DNA from: Bifidobacterium pongonis | Lineage (GTDB): Bacteria; Actinomycetota; Actinomycetes; Actinomycetales; Bifidobacteriaceae | DNA: 32,266 nt | Direction of reading: 5' to 3' | Assembly (NCBI RefSeq): GCF_019331805.1 | Contig: NZ_JAHBBE010000033.1 | Coordinates: 1 to 32,266, forward strand | In this document: one piece after another, positions 1 through 8,632 of the stretch | How the letters are laid out: each line of letters begins with the position of its first letter | How positions within the stretch are numbered: position 1 is the first letter of the stretch | Program-made: the position numbers and the translations under genes | Notes under the pieces: generated by a model | Told to the model about the DNA's origin: nothing | The model's input: the letters and a program-made list of their open reading frames with translations, nothing else | The model's database searches: none

Positions 1-72
1 GCGAACGAATGGTCGAACCGCCGCTACCTGGACATGTCCCGGCTCGATGACAACCTCGTGGAAGCGAACTGA
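1..72 (+). CDS. C-terminal end of an unidentified protein (cut by window edge)
   Basis: Frame 1 is open from the first base to a TGA at 70-72 and gives 23 residues ending in LDDNLVEAN. The start lies outside the window. The tail is charged and shows no recognisable motif. It could be the end of a mobile-element protein, given the odd small ORF and inverted repeat that follow, but nothing in 23 residues proves that. No hairpin terminator is obvious just after the stop. Confidence 0.4.
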   Translation, partial: ANEWSNRRYLDMSRLDDNLVEAN

Positions 73-438
73 TCATCGCGCCATGGACGGCCATGATCCA
101 AAGTGCGCAACTTTTCGGGCACTACCGTTATCGGCCTTCTCGCCAAGCTCGCACAAAAAAGGGGCATGATCGTCCCGATCGACCATGCGAGCGGCATCCG
201 AAAACGATATGCGAACTTTCTCTCCTTGTGCCTTTTCCTTTGCCATTTCTTTTCCTATCGTGGTTTCGGTTCCGATTTCCCTCTAGCGTAATGGTGGAAT
301 GACGGGGCATAGTTGCCGTGCCGATTCCGACAGGGCATCTCGGTAAGTTCGCCGACGAGACAGCTGCCATCGGATGAGGCGGCCGTGCCCGACATCGGAG
401 CCGGAACACCGAGTGGAAAACAAGAGGAGGGAGAGATC
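73..438. other. Non-coding stretch without a convincing gene
   Basis: About 366 bases lie between the first stop codon and the 39-codon ORF. Short ORFs exist on both strands but none has a good ribosome binding site or protein-like composition. The middle part (about 215-290) is pyrimidine-rich and somewhat lower in G+C than its surroundings. I see no RNA gene here. Confidence 0.4.
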
Positions 439-558
439 ATGTCGAAGAAGGACAGGAAGCCGCGTTTCACGCTTTCGCAGGACGAGGCGGAACGGCTCAT
501 CAAAGCCGTCAAGAACGCCGTCGATGAAGTTGATTATGCTTCCGTCAGTTGTCAATGA
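439..558 (+). CDS. Small hypothetical protein (39 aa), possibly a truncated gene
   Basis: The ORF starts at an ATG preceded by a strong ribosome binding site (GAGGAGGGAG, about 5 bases upstream). It encodes a basic, mostly helical peptide that begins MSKKDRKPRFTLSQDEAERL and contains a second charged helix (IKAVKNAVDEV). The last codons and the TGA lie inside a 17-bp inverted repeat (539-579), so the final residues (YASVSCQ) look like run-on into the repeat rather than native protein. It could be a genuine small protein, or the N-terminus of a longer gene whose remainder was removed by insertion or deletion at the repeat. I do not recognise the family. Confidence 0.45.
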   Translation: MSKKDRKPRFTLSQDEAERLIKAVKNAVDEVDYASVSCQ

Positions 559-579
559 TCCTTTGACAGCTGACGGAAG
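539..579. repeat. 17-bp inverted repeat (hairpin or paired element ends)
   Basis: Arms 539-555 (CTTCCGTCAGTTGTCAA) and 563-579 are reverse complements with one mismatch and a 7-base loop. The stop codon of the small ORF sits in the loop. No T-run follows, so it is not a classical intrinsic terminator. Two facing terminal inverted repeats left by a lost insertion sequence would look the same. Confidence 0.6.
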
Positions 580-783
580 ATTTCAGGATTCGAAACGGAT
601 TCCCGGAATCAAAAGGAAGCAGCGAGATACCCATATCCTGACGGGCTGTGCGCACCGACCGGCGCATGTCGAACCCAGCGGGAAGATGCGGGAGGTTGTT
701 CCGCGTTTGTGTCTATTTGTGTACGGAGTCAATCAGAAGGTTTGTCAAACCGTTCGAAACGCCTTTGTTTCCAACGGTTCTCG

Positions 784-857
784 TCGGGCTGACAGGATTT
801 GAACCTGCGACATTCTGCTCCCAAAGCAGACGCGCTACCAAGCTGCGCTACAGCCCG
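784..857 (-). tRNA. tRNA-Pro (anticodon TGG)
   Basis: On the minus strand the 74-base cloverleaf has acceptor arms CGGGCTG (857-851) and CAGCCCG (791-785) with discriminator A at 784. The anticodon stem TCTGC/GCAGA encloses loop TTTGGGA, giving anticodon TGG, with G at position 37 as usual for proline tRNAs. The T arm carries GGTTCAAATCC. CCA is not encoded. The gene is convergent with the small ORF upstream and divergent from the GTPase gene. Confidence 0.95.
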
Positions 858-1010
858 TTGCAAAAGCAACATCAGCCATTGTACATGAGCACCGGACCCA
901 ACCACGAGGCACGACACCCCCCCAACCCACACCACGCCAACCTGCGAAACCACACCACGCAACCACAACAAACCCACCACCACGACAAACCCACTGGTAG
1001 GGTAAACACC
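858..1010 (+). promoter_or_regulatory. C/A-rich, G-poor leader of the TetM-like GTPase gene
   Basis: From about 900 to 1000 the plus strand is nearly all A and C, with few G or T residues. Such RNA would be unstructured. The ribosome binding site before the ATG at 1011 is weak (GGTAGGGT, about 7 bases upstream). C-rich, G-poor RNA is also the known preference of Rho, so a regulatory or termination role is possible. That part is inference. Confidence 0.35.
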
Positions 1011-3152
1011 ATGAAGCGCATCGTAACCGGAATTCTCGCACACGTCGACGCAGGCAAAACCACACTCTCCGAAGCCATCCTCTACAAAACCGGACAACTG
1101 CGCAAACCCGGCCGAGTCGACCACGGCGACGCCTTCCTCGACACCAACGCCATGGAACGCGCCCGCGGCATCACCATCTTCACCGAACCCGCCATCATCC
1201 AAACCAACGACACCACCCTCACCCTCCTCGACACCCCAGGCCACGTCGACTTCTCCGCCGAAACCGAACGCACCATCCGCGTCCTCGACTACGCCATCCT
1301 CGTCATCTCCGCCACCGACGGCATCCAAGGCCACACCGAAACCCTCTGGCGACTCCTCACACGCTACAACGTGCCAACCATCCTCTTCATCAACAAAATG
1401 GACGCACCCGGCGCCAACACCACCCACACCCTCAACCAACTCAAACACCGTTTCCATGACGGATGCATCGACTTCACCAACCCGGCGCTCGCCGACACCA
1501 TGGAAAGCATCGCCATGCAGTCGGAACAGGCCATGGACGAATACCTCAACACGGGAACCGTGACCACCGCCACCATCCGCAACATGATCGAACGGCGTGA
1601 ACTGTTCCCATGCTTCTTCGGATCCGCGCTCAAAATGGAAGGCATCGACGAATTCATCCACGGTTTCGCGGCATACACGCAGGAACCGCAGTACGCCGAC
1701 GAATTCGGCGCCCGCATCTACAAGATCTCCCACGATGCCCAAGGCAACCGACTGACATGGCTGAAAGTGACCGGCGGGGAACTGCACGCGAAGACAATGC
1801 TGAACGGTGGCAGCGGCGAACTGGTCTGGAGCGAGAAAGCCGACCAGATCAGAGTCTATTCCGGCGCGAAATACTCCACGGTCGAATCCGTCCCCGCGGG
1901 AACGGTATGCGCCGTAACCGGCCTGACTCACACCTTCCCCGGCGAAGGCCTCGGGCATGAGCATTCGGCCGAAAGCCCGATCCTGCAACCCGTCCTCACC
2001 TACACACTGCTGCCCGGCGACAACGACACCCACAAATGCCTGCTCGCCCTGCGCGAACTGGAAGACGAAGACCCGCTGCTGCATGTCGTATGGCACACAC
2101 GCCTGCAGGAGATCCACCTGCAACTCATGGGAGCCGTGCAACTCGAAATCATCCAACAGATGATGCACGACCGATTCGGCCTGGACGTCGAATTCGGGCC
2201 GGGAGCGATCCTGTACAAGGAAACCATCACGGAACCGGTCGAAGGCGTGGGGCACTACGAACCCCTACGCCACTACGCCGAAGCCCACATCCTGCTCGAA
2301 CCACTGCCCGCAGGCAGCGGCATGCAATACGCCACCGACTGCAGCGAAGACATCCTCGACCGCAACTGGCAGCGGCTCATCCTCTCACACCTCAAGGAAC
2401 GCGAACACCTCGGCGTGCTCACCGGCTCACCCATCACCGACATCAAACTCACCCTGCTCACCGGGCGTGCACACCTGAAACATACGGAGGGCGGCGATTT
2501 CAGACAGGCGACCTACCGGGCAATCCGCCAGGGACTCATGGAAGCACGCGCCGGCGTACCAACCAGCACCAGCGCATTCGACGTCGCGCAACGATTCGCG
2601 GGCGACGGCGACGACCACGACGTCGAAGCCGCCGGTGCCGACAGTACCGGCAGCATCGATGCCGATAACACCGATAACATCGGCGAAACACCGCAATGCC
2701 GCATCCAAGGCATGGGCAATTGCCGTCTGCTGGAACCCTGGTACCAATTCCGACTGGAAGTCCCGCAGGACATGCTCGGACGCGCCATGAGCGACATCCA
2801 ACGTATGAGTGGCAACTTCGAACCACCACACAACGACACCGACAGTGACTACGCCATACTGAACGGCACCGCACCCGTCAGCGAAATGCGCGACTACGCC
2901 ATGGACGTGAACGCCTACACGCACGGCCGAGGCCACCTCGCCTGCACCTTCGCAGGCTACCAACCCTGCCACAACGCCGAAACCATCATCGAACAAACGA
3001 ACTACAACCCCGAATCCGACCTCGACCACACCCCGGACTCGGTATTCTGCGCACACGGCGCAGGCTACCCGGTGAAATGGTACAAGGTGCCTGAATTCAT
3101 GCACCTCGACTACGCATGGAACGGCATGACCACACCCAACCAACACCACTAA
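1011..3152 (+). CDS. TetM/TetO/OtrA-like ribosome-binding translation GTPase
   Basis: The 713-residue protein is an EF-G-like GTPase of the ribosomal-protection family. G1 is AHVDAGKT (residues 10-17), the G2 region has RGIT with Thr55, G3 is DTPGH (74-78) and G4 is NKMD (128-131). EF-G domains II-V follow. Classic Tet(M)-type proteins have about 640 residues. The extra length includes an acidic, low-complexity insert at about residues 528-562 (GDGDDHD and following) and a C-terminal region with SVFCAHGAGYPVKW, which I associate with chromosomal Tet-like GTPases rather than mobile tet genes. G+C matches the neighbours and no mobile element flanks it. It probably acts on the ribosome, and tetracycline protection is possible but not shown. 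The frame is open upstream through the tRNA-Pro antisense strand; I chose the ATG at 1011 because the GTPase fold begins there. Confidence 0.85.
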   Translation: MKRIVTGILAHVDAGKTTLSEAILYKTGQLRKPGRVDHGDAFLDTNAMERARGITIFTEPAIIQTNDTTLTLLDTPGHVDFSAETERTIRVLDYAILVISATDGIQGHTETLWRLLTRYNVPTILFINKMDAPGANTTHTLNQLKHRFHDGCIDFTNPALADTMESIAMQSEQAMDEYLNTGTVTTATIRNMIERRELFPCFFGSALKMEGIDEFIHGFAAYTQEPQYADEFGARIYKISHDAQGNRLTWLKVTGGELHAKTMLNGGSGELVWSEKADQIRVYSGAKYSTVESVPAGTVCAVTGLTHTFPGEGLGHEHSAESPILQPVLTYTLLPGDNDTHKCLLALRELEDEDPLLHVVWHTRLQEIHLQLMGAVQLEIIQQMMHDRFGLDVEFGPGAILYKETITEPVEGVGHYEPLRHYAEAHILLEPLPAGSGMQYATDCSEDILDRNWQRLILSHLKEREHLGVLTGSPITDIKLTLLTGRAHLKHTEGGDFRQATYRAIRQGLMEARAGVPTSTSAFDVAQRFAGDGDDHDVEAAGADSTGSIDADNTDNIGETPQCRIQGMGNCRLLEPWYQFRLEVPQDMLGRAMSDIQRMSGNFEPPHNDTDSDYAILNGTAPVSEMRDYAMDVNAYTHGRGHLACTFAGYQPCHNAETIIEQTNYNPESDLDHTPDSVFCAHGAGYPVKWYKVPEFMHLDYAWNGMTTPNQHH

Positions 3153-3324
3153 CCCACGAAACCGACAACCGTGAGAAAAACCATACGCTTATCGCACGCA
3201 CGCAATAAGGTAAAACACAGCCAAACCGTGACAAGTTGGGTAACACCGCACAACCAACCCCGGCACGTCACAGCGCAACACGCCACACGCACGCACACCA
3301 CGCAACCCAAACAAGGAAACACCC
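3153..3324 (+). promoter_or_regulatory. C/A-rich leader of aroA
   Basis: This gap has no gene. Its second half (about 3235-3324) is again dominated by A and C on the plus strand, like the leader before the GTPase gene. A weak ribosome binding site (AAGGAAA) precedes the aroA ATG. No stable terminator hairpin is visible between the two genes, so read-through or Rho-type termination is possible. Confidence 0.3.
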
Positions 3325-4659
3325 ATGAGCGAAACCAACACCACCATCTGGTCCGCGCCCACAGCCCCCCAGCCACTCAACGCCACAGTCGAAATCCCCG
3401 GCAGCAAATCCCTATCAAACCGCTACCTCATCCTCGCCGCCCTAGGCACCACACCCATCACCCTCACCGGCCTGCTCCGCTCACGCGACACCGACCTCAT
3501 GATGGACGCGCTCGCCGCGCTCGGCGTCACTTGCGACATCGACCCCGACGTTCCCACCACCGTGCGCGTGACCCCGCCCGCATCGGGCGCGTTCACCGGC
3601 AACACCAGCGTCTTCTGCGGTCTGGCCGGCACCGTCATGCGGTTCGTTCCTGGCCTCGCGCTGTTCGCGGACGGTCCGGTCCGGTTCGACGGCGACCGTC
3701 AGGCGTACGCACGCCCCATGAAGCCCGTGCTCGACGGCTTGGAACAGCTCGGCGCGACCGTCGAATACCATGGCGAAACCGGCAAGCTGCCGTTCACCAT
3801 CACGCCGCCCACGGAACTTGCGGAAGGCCGTAGCGACATCGCCATCGATTCGTCGGGCTCGTCCCAGTTCATTTCCGGACTGCTGTTGATCGGCTCCCGA
3901 CTGCCGGGCGGTATGACGTTGAAGCATGTGGGGGAGAAGACCCCGAGCCTGCCGCACATCCGCATGACCGTCGCCGACGTGACCGCCGCCGGTGGCAGCA
4001 TCGCCGCCGATGAGGACGCGCGTACGTGGACGGTCGAACCGCATGCGCTGCAACTGCCCGAACGTATCACCGTGGAACCCGATCTGTCGAACGCGGCCCC
4101 GTTCCTCGGCGCTGCGCTGATCGCGGGCGGCACCGTGCGTGTGCCGAACTGGCCGGAAACCACCACGCAGCCGGGCGGCCTGTTGCCCGGATACTTGGAA
4201 CGTATGGGCGCGACCGTCTCGTTCTCCGTGGAGAACGGTGTGCGCTATTGCAGCGTGACCGGCGGGAACGGGATTCGCGGCCTCGGCGACTTCGATCTGA
4301 CCGCCGCGGGTGAGATCGCGCCTTCACTGGCCGCGATCCTGGTGTTCGCGGATGCGCCGACCAACATGATCGGCATCGGCCATCTGCGCGGGCATGAGAC
4401 GAACCGCTTGGAAGCGCTGGTCAACGAGATCACGCGCGTCGGGGGAGAAGCGCACGAGCTGGCGGACGGCATCGCCATCGAACCGGTTGCCTCCGGCGCA
4501 TTGCACGGCGCCGAAATGGAAACATACGCGGATCACCGCATGGCGACCTTCGCAGCGATGCTTGGCCTGCGCATCGACGGCGTGACCGTGCGCAACGTGG
4601 AGACCACGCGCAAGACGCTGCCCGATTTCGTGGGCATGTGGACCGGCATGTTGGGCTGA
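3325..4659 (+). CDS. aroA: 3-phosphoshikimate 1-carboxyvinyltransferase (EPSP synthase)
   Basis: The 444-residue cytosolic enzyme joins shikimate-3-phosphate and PEP in the sixth step of the shikimate pathway to aromatic amino acids. The N-terminal signature PGSKSLSNR (residues 25-33) supplies the substrate-binding Lys28, Ser29 and Arg33. GLAGTVMRF (99-107) stands where many enzymes have LGNAGTAMRPL. DRQAYARPM and the SSGSSQFISG segment follow, and the C-terminal signature is YADHRMATFAAMLGL. Length is normal for the family (about 430-450). No other shikimate gene is adjacent. A hairpin at 4736-4789 probably ends the transcript. Confidence 0.97.
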   Translation: MSETNTTIWSAPTAPQPLNATVEIPGSKSLSNRYLILAALGTTPITLTGLLRSRDTDLMMDALAALGVTCDIDPDVPTTVRVTPPASGAFTGNTSVFCGLAGTVMRFVPGLALFADGPVRFDGDRQAYARPMKPVLDGLEQLGATVEYHGETGKLPFTITPPTELAEGRSDIAIDSSGSSQFISGLLLIGSRLPGGMTLKHVGEKTPSLPHIRMTVADVTAAGGSIAADEDARTWTVEPHALQLPERITVEPDLSNAAPFLGAALIAGGTVRVPNWPETTTQPGGLLPGYLERMGATVSFSVENGVRYCSVTGGNGIRGLGDFDLTAAGEIAPSLAAILVFADAPTNMIGIGHLRGHETNRLEALVNEITRVGGEAHELADGIAIEPVASGALHGAEMETYADHRMATFAAMLGLRIDGVTVRNVETTRKTLPDFVGMWTGMLG

Positions 4660-5006
4660 TGCGGATGATCTGAACGTTCTGAAACGTTCTGAGCGTTCGG
4701 TCGAATGTTTGCCGATTCTCGGTTGTTGTAATCGGTGCCCGACGCCCCGCAGCCATATGTAGTTAAGGATGGCTTCAGGCGGCGGGCATTGTCGTAGGTG
4801 CCGAGCCCGATGTGTGTATCGTGCGTTGGCGTCCGTATGCCGGTCTCGACATATGGAACATTGAACGTGGCGAAACCTTGCAATGGCGCAATCGTTTCCT
4901 CACGGTAACCAAGGCACAAGAATGTGCTGTCCTCACAAACCGTGGCAACGGTGATAGCGTGAAGCCAGAGTCGGCGGAATCGCCGCCATACGAGAAGAGG
5001 TGCGGT
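4660..5006 (+). promoter_or_regulatory. Intergenic region with aroA terminator hairpin and likely macrodomain-operon promoter
   Basis: Just after aroA the sequence repeats ACGTTCTGA-like units (about 4673-4700: GAACGTTCTGAAACGTTC), a palindromic pattern that could be an operator. An imperfect hairpin with arms 4736-4756 and 4769-4789 (TGCCCG and AGCCAT against ATGGCT and CGGGCA) is the likely aroA terminator. From 4812 the frame of the next gene is open without stops, but no ribosome binding site supports a start before 5007. Confidence 0.4.
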
Positions 5007-5831
5007 ATGAATCAGGATGGGCGAAGGCTGCTGTTGCTTCAAGGGCTGCTGGACGAGCGCCGGGCATGGATGGGCGACGATGCGAACGCCGCGAACATCA
5101 CTATTCCGAACAACCCGGACCAGCAGCGCGTCCTGCTGCGCGCCCTGATGAACGTCCGCGAACCGCATACCGTCAATGAGAAGCTTCTGCGCATCCAAGA
5201 CGAATACCTACACGCGGAAATCGCAGCCAAAGGCATCACCGATATTGCGAGCCTTGCACCCCTCCGAACGGTACCGGGCGTCGGAACGCCCGCGGAACTG
5301 TTCCTCTGGCAAGGCGACATCACCACGCTCGCATGCGACGCCATCGTCAACGCGGCGAACAGCGGCATGACCGGCTGCTACGTGCCGAACCACCGGTGCA
5401 TCGACAACGCGATCCACACCTATGCGGGCATGGAACTGCGGCTGGCATGCGAGGAACTGATGGAAAGGCAAGGGTATCCGGAGCCGACCGGGCAGGCGGA
5501 GATCACGCCGGCGTTCAATCTGCCATGCCGGTACGTACTGCACACGGTCGGGCCGATCGTGGAAGGACATGTGACCGACGAGCACGACCGGCTGTTGGCA
5601 TCCTGCTACCACTCATGCCTAGCGGTAGCTGCGGAACAAGGCTTGGAAAGCGTGGCGTTCTGCTGCATCTCGACCGGCGAATTCCGTTTCCCCAACGAGC
5701 GGGCGGCGGTGATCGCCGTGCATACGGTCGAGGAATTCATGGCGGAACAAACCAGCGTGAGGAAAGTGGTGTTCAATGTTTTCAAAGATACGGATCGCGC
5801 AATCTACGAGCGGCTGCTCCGAGCCGAGTGA
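5007..5831 (+). CDS. Protein-ADP-ribose hydrolase, zinc-type macrodomain
   Basis: The 274-residue protein has an N-terminal helical extension (about 1-90) followed by a macrodomain that binds ADP-ribose. Visible motifs are GDITTL (103-108), NAAN (115-118), GCYVPNHRCIDNAIH (123-137) and CCISTGEFRFP (219-229). Cys124, His129 and Cys131 fit the zinc-ligand pattern of the zinc-dependent macrodomains found beside SirTM sirtuins, which remove mono-ADP-ribose from proteins. The next gene is exactly such a sirtuin and overlaps by 56 bases, so the two are surely co-expressed. The start at 5007 has AGAAGAGG upstream; the longer open frame from 4812 lacks one and adds no conserved sequence. Function in this organism is inferred from family and context. 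Confidence 0.92.
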   Translation: MNQDGRRLLLLQGLLDERRAWMGDDANAANITIPNNPDQQRVLLRALMNVREPHTVNEKLLRIQDEYLHAEIAAKGITDIASLAPLRTVPGVGTPAELFLWQGDITTLACDAIVNAANSGMTGCYVPNHRCIDNAIHTYAGMELRLACEELMERQGYPEPTGQAEITPAFNLPCRYVLHTVGPIVEGHVTDEHDRLLASCYHSCLAVAAEQGLESVAFCCISTGEFRFPNERAAVIAVHTVEEFMAEQTSVRKVVFNVFKDTDRAIYERLLRAE

Positions 5832-6768
5832 TTCGCTGAGCGGCGGGCCAAGCGGCGCACTGAGTGGCCAATCAAACAGCAGGTGGGCCGATCGGCTCGG
5901 CTTGGCGGGTGACGTCGAGCGTTCCGAACTGGGCGAGCGAATCGACCTGTTGGAAACAGCGTTGCACGAGGCCGATGCCGTGGTTGTCGGCGCGGGATCG
6001 GGACTGTCCACGGCGGCCGGCTTCACCTACTCCGGCGCACGTTTCGAACGGTATTTCTCCGATTTCGCCGCGGCCTACGGTATTCGCGACATGTATTCGG
6101 GCGGCTTCTACCCATTCGACTCGCTGGAGGAATATTGGGCGTACTGGAGCCGGTTCATAATCGTCAATCGCTACCATGACGCACCGAAACCGGTGTACGG
6201 CAATCTGCTGGATCTGGTGGCCGGCAAGGATTATTTCGTCATCACGACCAATGTGGACCACTGCTTCCAGAAAGCCGGGTTCGACCGTGAACGGCTGTTC
6301 TACACGCAAGGCGATTACGGACTGTTCCAATGCAGTACGCCATGCCGGCAGGAAACCTTCGACAACGAGGAAGCCGTACGCGCCATGGTCGAGCGGCAGG
6401 AGCACATGCGGATCCCGACGGAACTCGTGCCATACTGCCCGCACTGCGGGCGGCCCATGACGATGAATCTGCGTTGCGACGATTCGTTCGTGGAAGACGA
6501 AGGCTGGCACAAGGCCGCGGAACGATATGAAGACTTCCTGCGCACGCGAGTCGGCGCCGGCCGCAAGGCGCTGTTCCTGGAACTGGGCGTGGGAGGCAAC
6601 ACGCCCGTCATCATCAAATACCCGTTCTGGCAGATGACGGCGAGCAATACCGATGCCATCTACGCCTGCGTCAACCTGGGTGAGGCGAACTGCCCGGCTG
6701 ATATTCGACGGCAGTCCATCTGCGTCAACGCGGACATCGGCGACGTGCTGGCGCGGTTGCTGCAATAG
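5776..6768 (+). CDS. SirTM-type (class M) sirtuin, probable protein ADP-ribosyltransferase
   Basis: The 330-residue SIR2-fold protein has the NAD site GAGSGLSTAAGF (72-83), TTNVDH (157-162) and TQGDYG (177-182). Canonical sirtuins have TQNID and a catalytic His. Here Asn159 and Gln178 occupy those places, as in SirTM enzymes that transfer ADP-ribose rather than deacetylate. Two Cys pairs (C186/C190 and C221/C224) form the zinc site. The first 50 or so residues are a Ser/Gly-rich extension of unknown role. The start at 5776 lies inside the macrodomain gene and has AGGAAAG 9 bases upstream; no other ATG or GTG start lies in frame before the fold. No gcvH-like or lplA-like substrate gene is adjacent, unlike in streptococci and staphylococci. 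A bidirectional terminator follows. Confidence 0.9.
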   Translation: MFSKIRIAQSTSGCSEPSDSLSGGPSGALSGQSNSRWADRLGLAGDVERSELGERIDLLETALHEADAVVVGAGSGLSTAAGFTYSGARFERYFSDFAAAYGIRDMYSGGFYPFDSLEEYWAYWSRFIIVNRYHDAPKPVYGNLLDLVAGKDYFVITTNVDHCFQKAGFDRERLFYTQGDYGLFQCSTPCRQETFDNEEAVRAMVERQEHMRIPTELVPYCPHCGRPMTMNLRCDDSFVEDEGWHKAAERYEDFLRTRVGAGRKALFLELGVGGNTPVIIKYPFWQMTASNTDAIYACVNLGEANCPADIRRQSICVNADIGDVLARLLQ

Positions 6769-6797
6769 GGGAAGTGATTTTCGACAGCCCTAATACG

Positions 6798-6839
6798 TTG
6801 AGGCCCTGTGCGGTTCATTCCAACTGCACAGGGCCTCAA
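6798..6839. terminator. Bidirectional terminator between the sirtuin gene and guaA
   Basis: Perfect 14-bp arms TTGAGGCCCTGTGC (6798-6811) and its reverse complement (6826-6839) enclose a 14-base loop. It lies between two convergent genes and can stop both. T-runs are weak on either side. Confidence 0.75.
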
Positions 6840-6884
6840 CTTCAGTTCGGTTACGCGCTTATGACGCCTTCGCCAACAGGGCGA

Positions 6885-8447
6885 TCACTCCCATTCAATG
6901 GTTGCCGGCGGCTTGGAGGTGCAGTCGAGCACCACGCGGTTGATCTGACGGCATTCGTTGGTGATGCGCGTGGAGATCGTGGCCAGCACATCGTACGGCA
7001 CGCGGGACCAGTCAGCGGTCATCGCGTCTTCGGAGGAGACGGGGCGCAGCACGATCGGGGAACCATAGGTGCGCTCGTCGCCCTGCACGCCGACGGAATG
7101 CACGTCGGCCAGCAGCACCACAGGGCACTGCCAGATGTCGCGGTCCAGACCGGCCTTCGACAGCTCTTCGCGGGCGATGGCATCGGCTTCGCGCAGCACG
7201 TCCAGGCGTTCCTTGGTGATTTCGCCGATGATGCGGATGCCCAGACCCGGGCCGGGGAACGGCTGACGCCACACGATCTCGTCCGGCAGACCGAGCTCGG
7301 TGCCGATCGCGCGGACCTCATCCTTGAACAGGGTGCGCAGCGGCTCGATGAGCTGGAACTTGATGTCCTTCGGCAGACCGCCGACATTGTGATGCGACTT
7401 GATGTTCGCGGCACCGTCGCCACCGCCGGACTCCACCACATCCGGGTAGAGGGTGCCCTGCACAAGGAACTTGACTTCCTTGCCCTGCGCACCGGCCTCT
7501 TCGATCACCTGACGCTGGGCCTTCTCGAACGTGCGGATGAACTTCTCACCGATGATCTTGCGCTTGCGCTCGGGCTCGCTCACGCCCTTGAGTGCGGTGA
7601 GGAAGTCATCGGCGGCATCCACTGCGATCAGCTTGATGCCTGTCGCCTTGACGAAGTCGTGCTTCACCTGCTCGACCTCGCCCTTGCGCAGCAGGCCGTG
7701 ATCCACGAACACGCAGGTCAGCTGATCGCCGATTGCCTTGTGCACCAGAGCGGCGGCCACGGCGGAATCAACGCCGCCGGACAGGCCGCAGATCACCTGT
7801 GCGTCGCCGACCTGCTCGCGGATCTTCGCGACCTGATCGTCGATGATGCTCGAAGCGTCCCAGTCGGAATCAAGGCCGGCGCATTCGTGCAGGAAGGTTT
7901 CGATGAGCTTCTGGCCCATCGGGGTGTGCTTGACTTCCGGGTGCCACTGCACGCCGTACAGCTTGCGGGAGGGATCCTGCATGGCGGCCACGGGAGCGCC
8001 TTCGGTGTGTGCGAGGACTTCGAAGCCTTCCGGGGCCTTCTTCACGGCGACGCCGTGGCTCATCCACGTGTTCTGCTCGGCGGGGGAGCCGGCGAGCAGG
8101 CCTTCAGCGTGGTCGATCACGGTGTCGGTCTTGCCGTATTCGCCCAGTGCGGCCTTGTCGACGTCGCCGCCGAGCTCGTGGGCCATCACCTGGAAGCCGT
8201 AGCAGATGCCGAGCACCGGGACGCCGGCGTCGAACACCTTCGGATCGATGGTGGGGGCGCCGGGTTCGAACACGGAGGCGGGGCCACCGGAAAGGATGAT
8301 GGCCTTCGGGTCCTTGGCGAGCATTTCGTCGGCCGGCATGGAATGCGGTACGAGCTCCGAATAGACGTTTGCCTCGCGCACGCGGCGGGCGATGAGCTGT
8401 GCGTACTGGGCTCCGAAATCAACTACGAGCACAGGGCCTTTTGCCAT
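6885..8447 (-). CDS. guaA: GMP synthase (glutamine-hydrolysing)
   Basis: The 520-residue enzyme converts XMP, ATP and glutamine to GMP in purine synthesis. The N-terminal class I glutamine amidotransferase domain has the nucleophile in GICYGFQ (Cys82) and the partners His169 and Glu171 in WHPEV. The ATP pyrophosphatase domain has the PP-loop SGGVDS (223-228), and the C-terminal dimerisation domain ends [12 protein letters not shown]. Length is normal (about 520-525). The ATG at 8447 has AGGGAG upstream on the minus strand; the longer open frame to 8597 adds unrelated sequence. It converges with the sirtuin gene and diverges from xfp across a gap of nearly 1 kb. Confidence 0.97.
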   Translation of the reverse strand: MAKGPVLVVDFGAQYAQLIARRVREANVYSELVPHSMPADEMLAKDPKAIILSGGPASVFEPGAPTIDPKVFDAGVPVLGICYGFQVMAHELGGDVDKAALGEYGKTDTVIDHAEGLLAGSPAEQNTWMSHGVAVKKAPEGFEVLAHTEGAPVAAMQDPSRKLYGVQWHPEVKHTPMGQKLIETFLHECAGLDSDWDASSIIDDQVAKIREQVGDAQVICGLSGGVDSAVAAALVHKAIGDQLTCVFVDHGLLRKGEVEQVKHDFVKATGIKLIAVDAADDFLTALKGVSEPERKRKIIGEKFIRTFEKAQRQVIEEAGAQGKEVKFLVQGTLYPDVVESGGGDGAANIKSHHNVGGLPKDIKFQLIEPLRTLFKDEVRAIGTELGLPDEIVWRQPFPGPGLGIRIIGEITKERLDVLREADAIAREELSKAGLDRDIWQCPVVLLADVHSVGVQGDERTYGSPIVLRPVSSEDAMTADWSRVPYDVLATISTRITNECRQINRVVLDCTSKPPATIEWE

Positions 8448-8632
8448 TGGTTGTCTCCCTTGATTCTTGGGTCGCGGATTGATCTCCCTCGCGATGCCGT
8501 AAGCCTGATGCGTGGAGCCGGCCGATACCTCTATATACAAGGCGTGAGCGGCGCGGTCCGACGCACGATACCGCATATATAGGTGCGCATGCGGCATGCG
8601 GGGAAACAGTACCTATGATTATGGCCGCGTTC

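Noticed and set aside
729..2255. 508-codon minus-strand frame opposite the GTPase gene
   Set aside because: Shadow of the C-rich coding strand; it also runs through tRNA-Pro.
1011..3152. Acquired tetracycline-resistance gene
   Set aside because: Family resemblance is real, but length, insert, C-terminus, matching G+C and lack of mobile elements do not support a mobile tet gene. Resistance cannot be judged from sequence alone.
4790..4860. tRNA suggested by the antisense wording ETGIRTPTHD
   Set aside because: No T-loop consensus and no foldable cloverleaf found on either strand.
6774..8582. 602-codon plus-strand frame opposite guaA
   Set aside because: Antisense shadow of guaA with no motif or start signal.
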